A program made the translations under genes and the position numbers. Under the pieces are notes generated by a model. It had not been told where the DNA came from. It saw only the letters and a program-made list of their open reading frames with translations, and searched no databases. From assembly GCA_001828595.1 (NCBI GenBank), contig MHZA01000016.1:1-48069 (forward strand): DNA of 48,069 nucleotides, given 5' to 3'. This document shows positions 8,240-16,139 of this stretch, piece after piece (the stretch's first letter is position 1; each line of letters starts with the position of its first letter). Source of the DNA: Planctomycetes bacterium RIFCSPLOWO2_12_FULL_40_19 (GTDB taxonomy: Bacteria > Planctomycetota > Brocadiia > Brocadiales > Scalinduaceae).

Positions 8240-9031
8240 ATGCAAACACATGTTGCAACAAAAAAAATGACACAAAGGAAACATAGTATTCCAAACATTG
8301 AAAAGCGGGATAAATTTGTAATGGACTATCTGCCGCTTGTTAAATATGTGGTGGGAAAGTTCATGATTTATCTTCCCTCACACATTGATCAGGAAGATTT
8401 AATTGAGTCGGGAATCTTAGGATTGATAGAGGCCGCCGGCAGGTTTAAAGAAGACAAAAATGTGAAATTTAAAACATATGCCTTTCACAGGATCAGAGGC
8501 GCAGTCTTAGATTATCTCCGTCTACAGGATTGGGTGCCTCGATCTGTCAGAGAAAAGGATAATTTGATTAAAGAAGCATACAATACCCTGGAACAAAAAT
8601 TTAGCAGAACTCCTCAACCGGAAGAAATTGCTGAAGAATTGGGGATTAGTTGTAGTGAACTGGATAAGATACTGGCAGACATTGGTATGTGTTCCTTATT
8701 ATACATTGAAGACATTAACCTTGGGAATGATGATGATTCAAGAATAAAGGCTAATGAAATCCTGAAGGATAACAAATACACTGAACCACTAAATGCTCTG
8801 GAATTGATGGAGGAACAAGAGATATTAGAACGTGCTATCACAAATCTTCGTCCTAATGAAAAGCTGGTTATTACTTTATATTATTATGAAGACATGCTTT
8901 TAAGGGAAATAGCAGAAGTTATGAATTTATCAGAATCGCGAGTTTCACAATTACACCATAGAGCGCTGATGTCTATCAGAGCAAAGGCAAATAAGTCAAA
9001 GGCTCCTCAAGAAGTGAAAACTTCAATATGA
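8240..9031 (+). CDS. fliA: RNA polymerase sigma-28 factor FliA/WhiG type
   Basis: 263 residues from ATG 8240, which has gagga about 7 bp upstream; a TTG at 8207 would add 11 residues but has no ribosome site. Region 2 is seen in LPLVKYVVGKFMIYLPSHID and the DLIESGILGLIEAAGRFKED core, with the typical FKTYAFHRIRGAVLDYLR -10 recognition part; region 3 follows (DWVPRSVREK); region 4 is the final HTH (LLREIAEVMNLSESRVSQLH). This is the FliA family layout, directing core polymerase to motility or other alternative promoters. FlgM at 4550 is its probable anti-sigma factor. A sigma-54 promoter at 8160-8175 suggests a sigma-54 to sigma-28 cascade. Confidence 0.93.
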   Translation: MQTHVATKKMTQRKHSIPNIEKRDKFVMDYLPLVKYVVGKFMIYLPSHIDQEDLIESGILGLIEAAGRFKEDKNVKFKTYAFHRIRGAVLDYLRLQDWVPRSVREKDNLIKEAYNTLEQKFSRTPQPEEIAEELGISCSELDKILADIGMCSLLYIEDINLGNDDDSRIKANEILKDNKYTEPLNALELMEEQEILERAITNLRPNEKLVITLYYYEDMLLREIAEVMNLSESRVSQLHHRALMSIRAKANKSKAPQEVKTSI

Positions 9032-9236
9032 AACAGTGATGTTATCGCTGTTGCAAAAACACCACATATTCCAACGCTTTCCAACGCTTTCCGTCCATAC
9101 GCCAGCCGGTCTCAACTCCATGCAATACAGATTGTGCCCTTAGTGAGGCTTCAATACCTTTATAAACAGGTTTTAGCTTTCGGCTGACACGGGTTATTGT
9201 ACCCAAAGCTCCTGATGATGTTAGCGAAATCTGCAA
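9032..9236 (-). pseudogene. Transposase remnant (IS66-like DDE), frameshifted
   Basis: On the minus strand the sequence reads RKLKPVYKGIEASLRAQSVL then HGVETGWRMDGKRW, the core of DDE transposases that normally reads HADETGWRVDGKRW. The catalytic Asp is replaced by Val. After KRW the frame breaks because of a perfect 10-bp tandem duplication (ccaacgcttt twice, 9071-9090); removing one copy restores NMWCFCNSDN, matching the usual aromatic LWVF continuation. The fragment ends at the fliA stop codon. No terminal repeats or start are visible, so this is a dead internal fragment. Confidence 0.7.
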
Positions 9237-9266
9237 AGATGCTGAAGTGCTGGTTCTCTCCTGCCT

Positions 9267-9638
9267 TTTGACAGGCTTACGGGCTTACACAACCGGAGAG
9301 GATTATTAACTCTTGCAGAACAGCAGATGAGTATATCCAAACGTGAGAAGAAGGGCCTATTTATAATATTTGTTGATCTACATAATAATATGCAGTTGAC
9401 AGATAATACAAAAGTTTATAATGTAAGCGACATTGACTTAATTGAAACTGCAAATATCCTCAGAGAAACCTTTCGTGAGTCTGATATCATTGGACGTATT
9501 GAAAGAGATGAGTTTGCTGTTATTCCGATAGACGCTCATAGGGACAGTCCCGGGATTATGGATGAGCGTTTGCTCGATTTCACAGTTGGAATCATAAAGC
9601 AGAAATGTAGGCATCGCCCGCCAACACTAACTTGGTAA
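9267..9638 (+). pseudogene. Decayed GGDEF domain, third paralogue
   Basis: The frame from about 9267 reads DRLTGLHNRRGLLTLAEQQM and continues through FIIFVDLHN and TFRESDIIGRIERDEFAVI, the same order as the GGDEF domains at 964 and 9833. The receiver half is missing, replaced upstream by the transposase remnant; the loop KVINDTMGHQEGD is scrambled; the catalytic motif is ERDEF rather than GGDEF; and the end diverges after DERLLD into palindromic sequence. An internal ATG at 9327 would give 103 residues, but the protein could not cyclise GTP. The RxxD of the I-site (RESD) survives, so a c-di-GMP receptor role is possible if it is expressed, but decay is the simpler reading. Confidence 0.75.
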
Positions 9639-9665
9639 GCTCAATAATGGTGGGCGATGCCCACC
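9610..9665 (+). repeat. Palindromic repeat with two alternative hairpins
   Basis: ggcatcgcccgcca (9610-9623) can pair with tggtgggcgatgcc (9648-9661) over 14 bp with one G-U, enclosing a 24-base loop. The right arm can also fold on itself (ggtgggc-gat-gcccacc, 9649-9665). It begins inside the decayed GGDEF frame. Followed by gggctttagcc, a word shared with the other intergenic repeats. Confidence 0.6.
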
Positions 9666-9832
9666 CTTGGGCTTTAGCCTTGTGATTCTATTTTTCAAAG
9701 AGCTTCTAATAATGCTATTTTATTTATAAAATAGCTTGACATAGGATGTCTACGGTTTGGAATCCTTCCGAAAGGAAGGCAGAACCTGCCGGATTTGCAT
9801 TTTGCACTTTGTCCTGAATTTAGGATATTTAA

Positions 9833-10729
9833 ATGGAATTAGAAGTGATAAGGGTGTTAATGATTGAAGATAGTCCTGATGCCGCCCGGCTTGTACGTGA
9901 GGAGCTGAAGGATGCACAGGGTGATAAATTCGAACTTGCATGCGAAGGGAGACTCTCAGAAGGACTGGAACGTATAGAAAAGGGAAACATTGATGTAATA
10001 CTATTGGACCTCTCCTTACCTGACAGTCAGGGATATGACACGTTTGCACAGGTACACTTACATACTCCCAATATCCCTATCGTGGTATTATCTGGAGATA
10101 ATAATGAATCACTGGCAGTAAAAACGGTTCAAGCTGGTGCGCAGGATTACCTGATTAAGGGCGAATGGAGCATTGGTAGAACGGTGCGTTCCATATACTA
10201 TGCTATAGAACGGCAAAGGACGATGGATGCATTACGTTCCGTGTTATTTGTTGATAAGCTTACTGGCTTACGTAACCGTGGAGGATTATTCATTCTTGCA
10301 GAACAACAGATGAATATTGCGAATCGTACGAAAAGTGGGTTGTTTGTTATTTTTGTTGACTTAAATGATATGAAGATGATAAACGACACTATGGGTCACC
10401 AGGAAGGTGACCATGCATTAATTGAAGCTGCAAGTATTTTTAAAGAAACTTTTCGTACATCTGACATCATTGCACGCATTGGCGGAGATGAGTTCGTGAT
10501 TATTTCGATAGAAACCCATAAAGGTAGAGCAGCAGATATTATTGAAGCTCGTTTGAGGGAAAACATAAGGATTCATAATGCAGAGAGAAGCAGACGTTAC
10601 AAGCTTTCAATGAGTGTGGGTATTTCATACTATGACCCTGAGAATCCAGTCTCATTTAACGAACTGTTATCAAGTGCAGACAAAAAGATGTACGAACAAA
10701 AGCGGGATGTTAACGAGTCTTCACTGTGA
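9833..10729 (+). CDS. Receiver-GGDEF diguanylate cyclase (copy 2)
   Basis: 298 residues, receiver (Asp59 in ILLDLSLPD, Lys109 in YLIKG) plus GGDEF domain. GGDEF at 217-221 and I-site RTSD at 208-211 are intact, so it should synthesise c-di-GMP and be feedback-inhibited. It aligns with the gene at 964-1863 without obvious gaps up to the C-terminus and is clearly a duplicate. No kinase is adjacent; the gene stands alone between the remnant region and the aminotransferase. The ATG at 9833 is preceded by weak aggat, so translation signals are modest. Confidence 0.93.
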   Translation: MELEVIRVLMIEDSPDAARLVREELKDAQGDKFELACEGRLSEGLERIEKGNIDVILLDLSLPDSQGYDTFAQVHLHTPNIPIVVLSGDNNESLAVKTVQAGAQDYLIKGEWSIGRTVRSIYYAIERQRTMDALRSVLFVDKLTGLRNRGGLFILAEQQMNIANRTKSGLFVIFVDLNDMKMINDTMGHQEGDHALIEAASIFKETFRTSDIIARIGGDEFVIISIETHKGRAADIIEARLRENIRIHNAERSRRYKLSMSVGISYYDPENPVSFNELLSSADKKMYEQKRDVNESSL

Positions 10730-10898
10730 AAAATGAAACTTGGGTGAGATGCCGGCTATTTAAGTTTACTAAAAAACGTTTTATAGTACCATAATGGAAT
10801 CAGAAGTCAGTTTCACTAATCGAAATGGTAATTAATTTAACAGGATACAGGATTAAAGGGAAAGTAAGTATATAGGAAAAACATTATTATAAAACACT

Positions 10899-12197
10899 AT
10901 GAGAAATAATATTGTACATGTGGGTGCACATGAACTCCGATATGAGATACGTGAAATAGTAACGGTCGGCAATAGGTTGCAGGACATGGGGTTGATTGTT
11001 TGCTGGGAGAACATTGGTGATCCCATTCATAAGGGTGAAAAGATACCGTCGTGGATCAAGGAGGTGATAAAAGAGGCCGTTGATACAGATTCTTCATTTG
11101 CATACTGTCCTACAAAGGGTCTGGAGGAAACAAGAGGATTTCTTGCAGATATTTGCAACAAAAGAGGGAAGGCGCAGATAACGAAAGAAGATATAGTGTT
11201 TTTTAATGGCATTGGCGATGCAATATCTCACGTTTATAACTATTTAAGGAGAGAGGCAAGGGTGATCGGCCCTTCACCTGCTTACTCTACCCATTCATCG
11301 GCGGAAGCGGCGCATGCCGGTGTAGACCATTTGATGTATAAATTAATTCCAGAGAACAATTGGTATCCTGATATAGATGATCTTCGCAGTAAAATAATAG
11401 ACGATAACTCAATCTCAGGAATATTAATCATAAACCCCAACAATCCGACAGGTACAGTATATCCGCTTGAAATAATGGAGAGAATTGTGAAGATTGCCGA
11501 AGAGTTTGATTTGTTTATTGTGTGTGATGAGGTTTATTTAGAAATAACTTATAATGGAAAGGTTTCACCCCCGTTGAGTGATATTATCAATGATGTATGT
11601 GGAATCTCGATGAGGGGAATTTCCAAGGAACTTCCATGGCCGGGAGCAAGATGTGGATGGATAGAGATTTATAATAAAGACAATGACCCAATATTTAAGA
11701 AATATATTGAGACGATAATACATGCAAAGATGTTGGAAGTTTGTTCTACAACACTTCCCCAGAAGGTTATACCGGCTGTGCTATCTGATCCAAGATACAA
11801 AGAATATCATATCAAAAGAAACAAGCAATACGAAGCAAGGTCTAAATTTGCTTATGATACACTGAGAAAGATCGACGGCGTAATAGTTAACCAAACCGAT
11901 GGCGCGTTTTACATGACAGTTGCCTTTAAAAAAGGAGTTCTAAATGATAAACAGAAGCTTGAGATCAGTGAAAACAAAATAAAAGATTATATAGAAGAGA
12001 TTACTAATGGCGTTGCCCTTGATAAAAGATTTGTATATTACCTGCTGGGCGCTACGGGTATATGCGTTGTGCCGTTAACCGGTTTTAGCTGCGACCTTTA
12101 CGGCTTCAGGGTGACATTGCTGGAAACAGACACGGAAAAATTCGAGTGGATATTTACTACAATCGCTGAAAATATAAAAATATACTTAAATTCCTGA
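10899..12197 (+). CDS. PLP-dependent aminotransferase, class I/II
   Basis: 432 residues, fold-type I aminotransferase. PLP contacts: NPNNPTGTVYP (Asn182 region), DEVYLEI (Asp210, Tyr213), Schiff-base Lys243 in GISKELPWPGARCGWIE, and the Arg of the carboxylate site expected near the C-terminus (YGFRVTLL). The N-terminal WENIGDPIHKGEKIPSW and YCPTKGLEETRG segments also fit the family. The substrate cannot be told from sequence; the neighbouring glutamate dehydrogenase and glutamate-synthase-like genes suggest that it uses glutamate or 2-oxoglutarate. It is separated from the dehydrogenase by 171 bp, so it is probably independently transcribed. Confidence 0.88.
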   Translation: MRNNIVHVGAHELRYEIREIVTVGNRLQDMGLIVCWENIGDPIHKGEKIPSWIKEVIKEAVDTDSSFAYCPTKGLEETRGFLADICNKRGKAQITKEDIVFFNGIGDAISHVYNYLRREARVIGPSPAYSTHSSAEAAHAGVDHLMYKLIPENNWYPDIDDLRSKIIDDNSISGILIINPNNPTGTVYPLEIMERIVKIAEEFDLFIVCDEVYLEITYNGKVSPPLSDIINDVCGISMRGISKELPWPGARCGWIEIYNKDNDPIFKKYIETIIHAKMLEVCSTTLPQKVIPAVLSDPRYKEYHIKRNKQYEARSKFAYDTLRKIDGVIVNQTDGAFYMTVAFKKGVLNDKQKLEISENKIKDYIEEITNGVALDKRFVYYLLGATGICVVPLTGFSCDLYGFRVTLLETDTEKFEWIFTTIAENIKIYLNS

Positions 12198-12289
12198 CCA
12201 ATAAGTATAGGAAGTACGGGTGCGGTTTTATCGGCTACCATGGAAAATTACAAAAAATAACTTTTTGCTAAAGGCGAAAATGGGTACAA

Positions 12290-12338
12290 TTTCATGACTC
12301 TGCCAGTGTCGCGAAAAAGTTTGTACAAAGTCATGAAA
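12290..12338. promoter_or_regulatory. Inverted repeat upstream of glutamate dehydrogenase
   Basis: tttcatgact (12290-12299) and agtcatgaaa (12329-12338) are perfect 10-bp inverted repeats around 29 bases that also contain gtacaa, repeated at 12285-12290. It ends about 30 bp before the start codon and about 10 bp before the aaggagg ribosome site, so it could be an operator or an RNA stem controlling the dehydrogenase. Function is inferred only from position. Confidence 0.45.
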
Positions 12339-12368
12339 CTGTTTTGTTAAGGAGGAAAAATACCGGAA

Positions 12369-13607
12369 ATGTCTTTTTTGGAATCTGTTTTAGAACAATA
12401 TGAGATTGTTGCTGATAAGATTAAGTTGGATAATGGGATTAGGGAAAGACTAAGGTATCCAAAACGGGCATTGATAGTGTCTGTCCCAATCGAAATGGAT
12501 ACCGGAATAGTGAAAGTGTTCAAAGGATACAGGGTTCAACATGATATTGCCCTGGGCCCATCAAAAGGAGGAATTCGCTATCATCCAAATGTAAGTTTGG
12601 AAGAGGTAACCGCACTGGCCATGTTGATGAGTTTGAAATGTGCATTGGTGCAGCTTCCATACGGTGGCGCAAAGGGTGGAATATGTTGCAATCCTAAGGA
12701 AATGTCACAAAAGGAAATAGAGCGGATTACCAGAAGGTATACAACAGAGATTATTTGGGCAATCGGCCCGGAGGAGGATATACCTGCCCCGGATATTAAT
12801 ACTAATATGCAAACTATGGCTTGGATGATGGATACGTATAGCATGCAAAAAGGCCATACAATCCTGGGTGTAGTTACAGGCAAACCATTGGTATTAGGAG
12901 GTTCTTTAGGAAGAGAAGAAGGAACGGGGAGGGGTGTTTTCTATATGGTAGAAGAGTCTACAAAAGTCATTGGGGGAAAACTAAGAGGGCTTACAGTTGC
13001 TATACAGGGATTTGGAAATGTAGGTTCGATAGCTGCCAGGCTGCTTTTTGAAAAAGGATGTAAAGTTATTGCGGTAAGTGGCAGTAAAGGAGGAATTTAT
13101 AATAAAGGGGGCATTAATATTAAAAATTTAATTCAACACATTAATGAAAACAAAGAAATCGCTGATTTTCAAAATGTTAATACTATAACTAATGAAGAAC
13201 TTCTTGCTTTAGACTGTGATGTCTTAATCCCTGCAGCAATAGAGGGACAAATTAATAAACATAATGCGAAGGGTATTAAGGCAAAAATAATAGTTGAGGG
13301 TGCAAATGGACCAACTACACCTGAAGCGGACAAGATTTTATACGGTCGAGATGTGCTTTTGATACCTGACATACTTGCAAATTCAGGGGGCGTAATCATC
13401 TCATATTTTGAATGGGTACAAGACCTTCAATTCTATTTCTGGAAAGAAAGAGAAATAATGCAACGTTTAAGAGAAATAATGGCAAACATATTCAATAGCG
13501 TTTTGTCGTTATCGAGAGAGAAGAAGGTTGATATGCGAACTGCGGCATGGATGCTCGGTGTTAGTCGTATTTCTGAGGCACAGAAGTCCAGGGGACTGTA
13601 TCCCTGA
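12369..13607 (+). CDS. gdhA: Glutamate dehydrogenase (Glu/Leu/Phe/Val family)
   Basis: 412 residues, the usual length of small hexameric GDH. Substrate side: KGGIRYHPNVSLEEV (66-80), Lys89 in MSLKCAL, catalytic Lys102 in PYGGAKGGI, and PAPDINTNMQTMAW (140-153). Cofactor side: Rossmann loop GFGNVGS (214-220) and C-terminal DILANSGGVIISYFEWVQ. It interconverts glutamate with 2-oxoglutarate and ammonium. Cofactor choice (NAD or NADP) is not certain. The aaggagg ribosome site is about 14 bp from the ATG, farther than usual. It lies between an aminotransferase and a glutamate-synthase-like gene, forming an ammonium/glutamate locus. Confidence 0.93.
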   Translation: MSFLESVLEQYEIVADKIKLDNGIRERLRYPKRALIVSVPIEMDTGIVKVFKGYRVQHDIALGPSKGGIRYHPNVSLEEVTALAMLMSLKCALVQLPYGGAKGGICCNPKEMSQKEIERITRRYTTEIIWAIGPEEDIPAPDINTNMQTMAWMMDTYSMQKGHTILGVVTGKPLVLGGSLGREEGTGRGVFYMVEESTKVIGGKLRGLTVAIQGFGNVGSIAARLLFEKGCKVIAVSGSKGGIYNKGGINIKNLIQHINENKEIADFQNVNTITNEELLALDCDVLIPAAIEGQINKHNAKGIKAKIIVEGANGPTTPEADKILYGRDVLLIPDILANSGGVIISYFEWVQDLQFYFWKEREIMQRLREIMANIFNSVLSLSREKKVDMRTAAWMLGVSRISEAQKSRGLYP

Positions 13608-13650
13608 TACACGCTTGCGGCGTAAATTAAAATGAAAGAAATAAAGGAAA

Positions 13651-13830
13651 GTACAGATAACCATAGAAAAGTGGGATCCGTGGCAGGAACTTGCAAGATT
13701 GCAACAGGAGGCGAATGAACTTTTCAGTAATGTCTCCCAACTGTTCGGCAGTTCTACTGCCGAACATAAAGATATTAGAGTTTTAACACTGCTGATAAAG
13801 GTAATTTTGCATAAAAGATGGCTGTTATGA
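13651..13830 (+). pseudogene. Possible Hsp20 N-terminal remnant
   Basis: The frame ITIEKWDPWQELARLQQEAN is followed by ELFSNVSQLF, resembling the start of Hsp20 small heat-shock proteins (WDPfrEl..Lq.emn.lf). There is no start codon in frame after the preceding stop, and the alpha-crystallin domain is absent; the frame ends at TGA 13828. A perfect hairpin sits inside it at 13743-13765. Identification rests on a short motif only. Confidence 0.4.
13743..13765 (+). terminator. Perfect hairpin downstream of glutamate dehydrogenase
   Basis: gttcggcagt-tct-actgccgaac: 10-bp perfect stem with a 3-base loop. No T-run follows (ataaagat), so it is terminator-like at best; it may be a transcript-end stabiliser or a palindromic repeat inserted in the Hsp20 remnant. 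Confidence 0.4.
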
Positions 13831-13944
13831 AAATAACGGTTGAATTTGGCCAAATATTTGGTATATACTTTGTATAATATGTTTTATCATTTATGTAAGC
13901 CTTTGTCTTGCCATGCTTAATGTATTTATATTAAATAAATGAAG

Positions 13945-13960
13945 TGGTACTTGGTTTGCT
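13945..13960 (+). promoter_or_regulatory. Sigma-54 promoter for the glutamate-synthase-like gene
   Basis: TGGTACTTGGTTTGCT matches the sigma-54 -24/-12 pattern: GG at 13946-13947 and GC at 13958-13959, exactly 10 bases apart, with TTGC intact at -12 and TGGTAC at -24. The predicted start near 13971 leaves a leader of about 125 bases before the ATG at 14095. Nitrogen genes are classic sigma-54 targets. Confidence 0.6.
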
Positions 13961-14094
13961 TTAACTCTATCTAATTCTGAAAAATTTAGCTGATAAGGCG
14001 TAAAAAAGTATTCATAGATATTATGTCTGTTTCGCTATATTAAATATTTTTTTAATACATTGGTGATTTTATTTTAAGAACAGGAGGACTTTAA

Positions 14095-15675
14095 ATGGGA
14101 AGTTTGCAAATACCTAATAAATCGGCTGCAAGCGGGACGAGGACGAGAACCGGAAGCGATGTCCTGCCCCAAAGCGGGATGTGTGTAGTTTGCCTGGATG
14201 GGTGTCCGGGATACTGTGAGATTGGGATGTCGGCTATGAGAGGTCCGGAGACGATATACCCTCAACCATTCGGGAAAAGCACGGCTAGCGGCACAAAGGA
14301 TTATCCTGTAGATTATTCACATTTTAACATTTCGGGAACCGTTGCCAGTCATCATCAGAAAGAGTATGAAGTGTTTACAAACGTAAATCTTGTGACTCGT
14401 CTGGGAAGAGACAAAGGTCTTAAACTAAGATTGCCCTTGATTTGTACCGGTTTGGGTTCCACACAGGTAGCCCAGAATCATTTTGCTGACCTTGGCACTG
14501 GCGCCGCCATATGCGGCACAGGTATAGTAATAGGTGAGAATGTAGTAGGGATGGATGAGACGTCTAAATTTGATAAAAATAATAAGGTTACAGAGTGTAA
14601 GGAACTCGAACGGAGGTTTAAGTCTTTTAAGGACCACCAGAGAGACGGATACGGCTTTATCGCCATTCAGGCCAACCCGGAAGACTGGAGGTTGGGCGTT
14701 CTTGAGTATAGTATGAATACACTGGGTTCAGATGCCGTAGAATTAAAATGGGGTCAGGGCGCTAAGAATATTGGTGGCGAAGTTAAAATTTATAATATTG
14801 ATAAGGCAAAACTGTTGAAGAAGAGAGGCTATATTGTAATACCTGACCCGGATGATAAGGTTGTACAGGAAGCCTTTAAAACAGGCGCTATTGAGGGTTT
14901 TGAGAGACATACCAGGATTGGGGCGATATCAGATTTCTTACCCAAGGCAATGGATACTTTTTGCCAGTCTGTGGAACATCTCAGGGGTGCGGGCGCAAAA
15001 TACATCTTCCTGAAAACAGGGGCATACAGGCCGTCAGATCTGGCAAGGGCTCTCAAGTTCTGTTCGATTGCGAATGTTGATGTATTGACTATTGATGGCG
15101 CAGGCGGCGGAACAGGTATGAGTCCATTCAGGATGATGAATGAATGGGGTGTGCCTACAGTTTATATATCTGCTATGGCTCACCAATATTGTAAGAGATT
15201 AGCAGGCAAAGGAAAATATGTGCCGGACATAATTCTTGCCGGTGGCCTTACTACCGAAGATCATATTTATAAATCATTTGCTTTGGCTTCACCGTACGTT
15301 AAAGCCGTTGGCATGTCACGCTCTACAATCTGTGCAGTAATGGTTGGTAATAATAACGGTAAGTGGATTAAGGAAGGTAATATCCCAAAACCGGCTTCGG
15401 AACATGGAGATACGCTTGATAAGATTTTTTATTACTCAACAAAGGTTAAGAATGAATTTGGAAATGTAACTCCTGGGGTATTGGGGATGTATTCCTATTA
15501 CCAAAAAATGGCGATGGGTCTCCGACAGTTAATGGCCGGTTCAAGGAGATTTGAACTCGGCAGCATTAAAAGGGACGACATTTTTGCATTGACCAGAGAA
15601 GCTTCTGATGTTACGGGTATAAATTATATCATGGATTGGGAAACAGAGGAATCAGCAGCAATCCTGGATGCATAG
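14095..15675 (+). CDS. FMN-binding glutamate-synthase-like protein
   Basis: 526 residues. Most of the protein is the FMN-binding TIM barrel of the large glutamate synthase subunit: the glycine-rich segment TIDGAGGGTGMSPFRMMNEW (about 335-355) with following VPTVYISAMAHQYC, and DIILAGGLTTEDHIYKSFAL. The N-terminus carries a cluster Cys30-x2-Cys33-x3-Cys37-x3-Cys41 (CVVCLDGCPGYC) that could hold an iron-sulphur cluster or zinc. No glutaminase (class II amidotransferase) domain and no GXGXG domain are present, so it resembles stand-alone archaeal-type GltB proteins. Ammonia or glutamine use is unknown. Ribosome site aggagg is well placed. Promoter at 13945, terminator at 15724: a single-gene unit. 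Confidence 0.85.
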   Translation: MGSLQIPNKSAASGTRTRTGSDVLPQSGMCVVCLDGCPGYCEIGMSAMRGPETIYPQPFGKSTASGTKDYPVDYSHFNISGTVASHHQKEYEVFTNVNLVTRLGRDKGLKLRLPLICTGLGSTQVAQNHFADLGTGAAICGTGIVIGENVVGMDETSKFDKNNKVTECKELERRFKSFKDHQRDGYGFIAIQANPEDWRLGVLEYSMNTLGSDAVELKWGQGAKNIGGEVKIYNIDKAKLLKKRGYIVIPDPDDKVVQEAFKTGAIEGFERHTRIGAISDFLPKAMDTFCQSVEHLRGAGAKYIFLKTGAYRPSDLARALKFCSIANVDVLTIDGAGGGTGMSPFRMMNEWGVPTVYISAMAHQYCKRLAGKGKYVPDIILAGGLTTEDHIYKSFALASPYVKAVGMSRSTICAVMVGNNNGKWIKEGNIPKPASEHGDTLDKIFYYSTKVKNEFGNVTPGVLGMYSYYQKMAMGLRQLMAGSRRFELGSIKRDDIFALTREASDVTGINYIMDWETEESAAILDA

Positions 15676-15723
15676 TTGTTTAAATAAATTGTACGTAAAA
15701 ATTTAAATCTGAGCAATTTGTGA

Positions 15724-15763
15724 GGCTGTATAAGGTGTTAATAAAACCTTATACAGCCTTTTT
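15724..15763 (+). terminator. Rho-independent terminator of the glutamate-synthase-like gene
   Basis: ggctgtataaggt (15724-15736) pairs perfectly with accttatacagcc (15746-15758), 13-bp stem and 9-base loop, followed at once by TTTTT. It lies 48 bp after the stop codon at 15675. Confidence 0.88.
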
Positions 15764-15994
15764 AATATAAGCTTTACCAACTTTAAGAATCGTCTTAATT
15801 CTTGTTTTAGCATAATCACCATGTACCGATGATATTAAGTTTGAGTGATCTTAGGGTGAACTGTAAGACACTTGGGAATATTTTATAAAAAAAATTAATG
15901 TTCGCTGTATTCACAATGCCCTGCCTAAGTTGATTTTCACTTGACAATGTTAACTGTACAACAATTTGGAAATGCTTCCAATTCAGCTTACCAC

Positions 15995-16023
15995 TTGACA
16001 GCCTTCATTTGTTCCTTTAAGCT
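15995..16023 (+). promoter_or_regulatory. Candidate sigma-70 promoter for tRNA-Thr
   Basis: TTGACA (15995-16000), 17-base spacer, taagct (16018-16023). The -35 is perfect, the -10 is weak (3 of 6). The predicted start near 16030 is about 22 bases before the tRNA. Otherwise the stretch 15764-16051 shows no gene. Confidence 0.4.
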
Positions 16024-16051
16024 GTAGGGCAATAGTATATTAATAGACTTC

Positions 16052-16123
16052 GCCCGCGTGGCTCAATGGCAGAGCACGTCATTCGTAATGATGAGATTGG
16101 GGGTTCGACTCCCCCCGCGGGCT
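16052..16123 (+). tRNA. tRNA-Thr (anticodon CGT)
   Basis: Full cloverleaf: acceptor gcccgcg (16052-16058) with cgcgggc (16116-16122); D arm gctc..gagc (16061-16075); anticodon stem cgtca/tgatg with one G-U and loop ttcgtaa, anticodon CGT at 16084-16086, reading ACG; variable agatt; T arm ggggg-ttcgact-ccccc (16099-16115); discriminator T at 16123. CCA is not encoded. The next gene starts within about 11-17 bp, so the tRNA and the SxtJ gene may share a transcript. Confidence 0.96.
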
Positions 16124-16139
16124 GAATTAAAGGTTGAGA

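Noticed and set aside
12209-12224. GG-N10-GC spacing upstream of glutamate dehydrogenase
   Set aside because: Only the GG and GC match; the flanking bases (AGGAAG and GTGCG) are far from the sigma-54 consensus.
13852-13867. TGGCCAAATATTTGGT resembling a sigma-54 promoter
   Set aside because: It ends GG rather than GC at the -12 position; it is a palindromic AT-rich word.
14074-14265. Minus-strand frame opposite the start of the glutamate-synthase-like gene
   Set aside because: Coding shadow, no family pattern.
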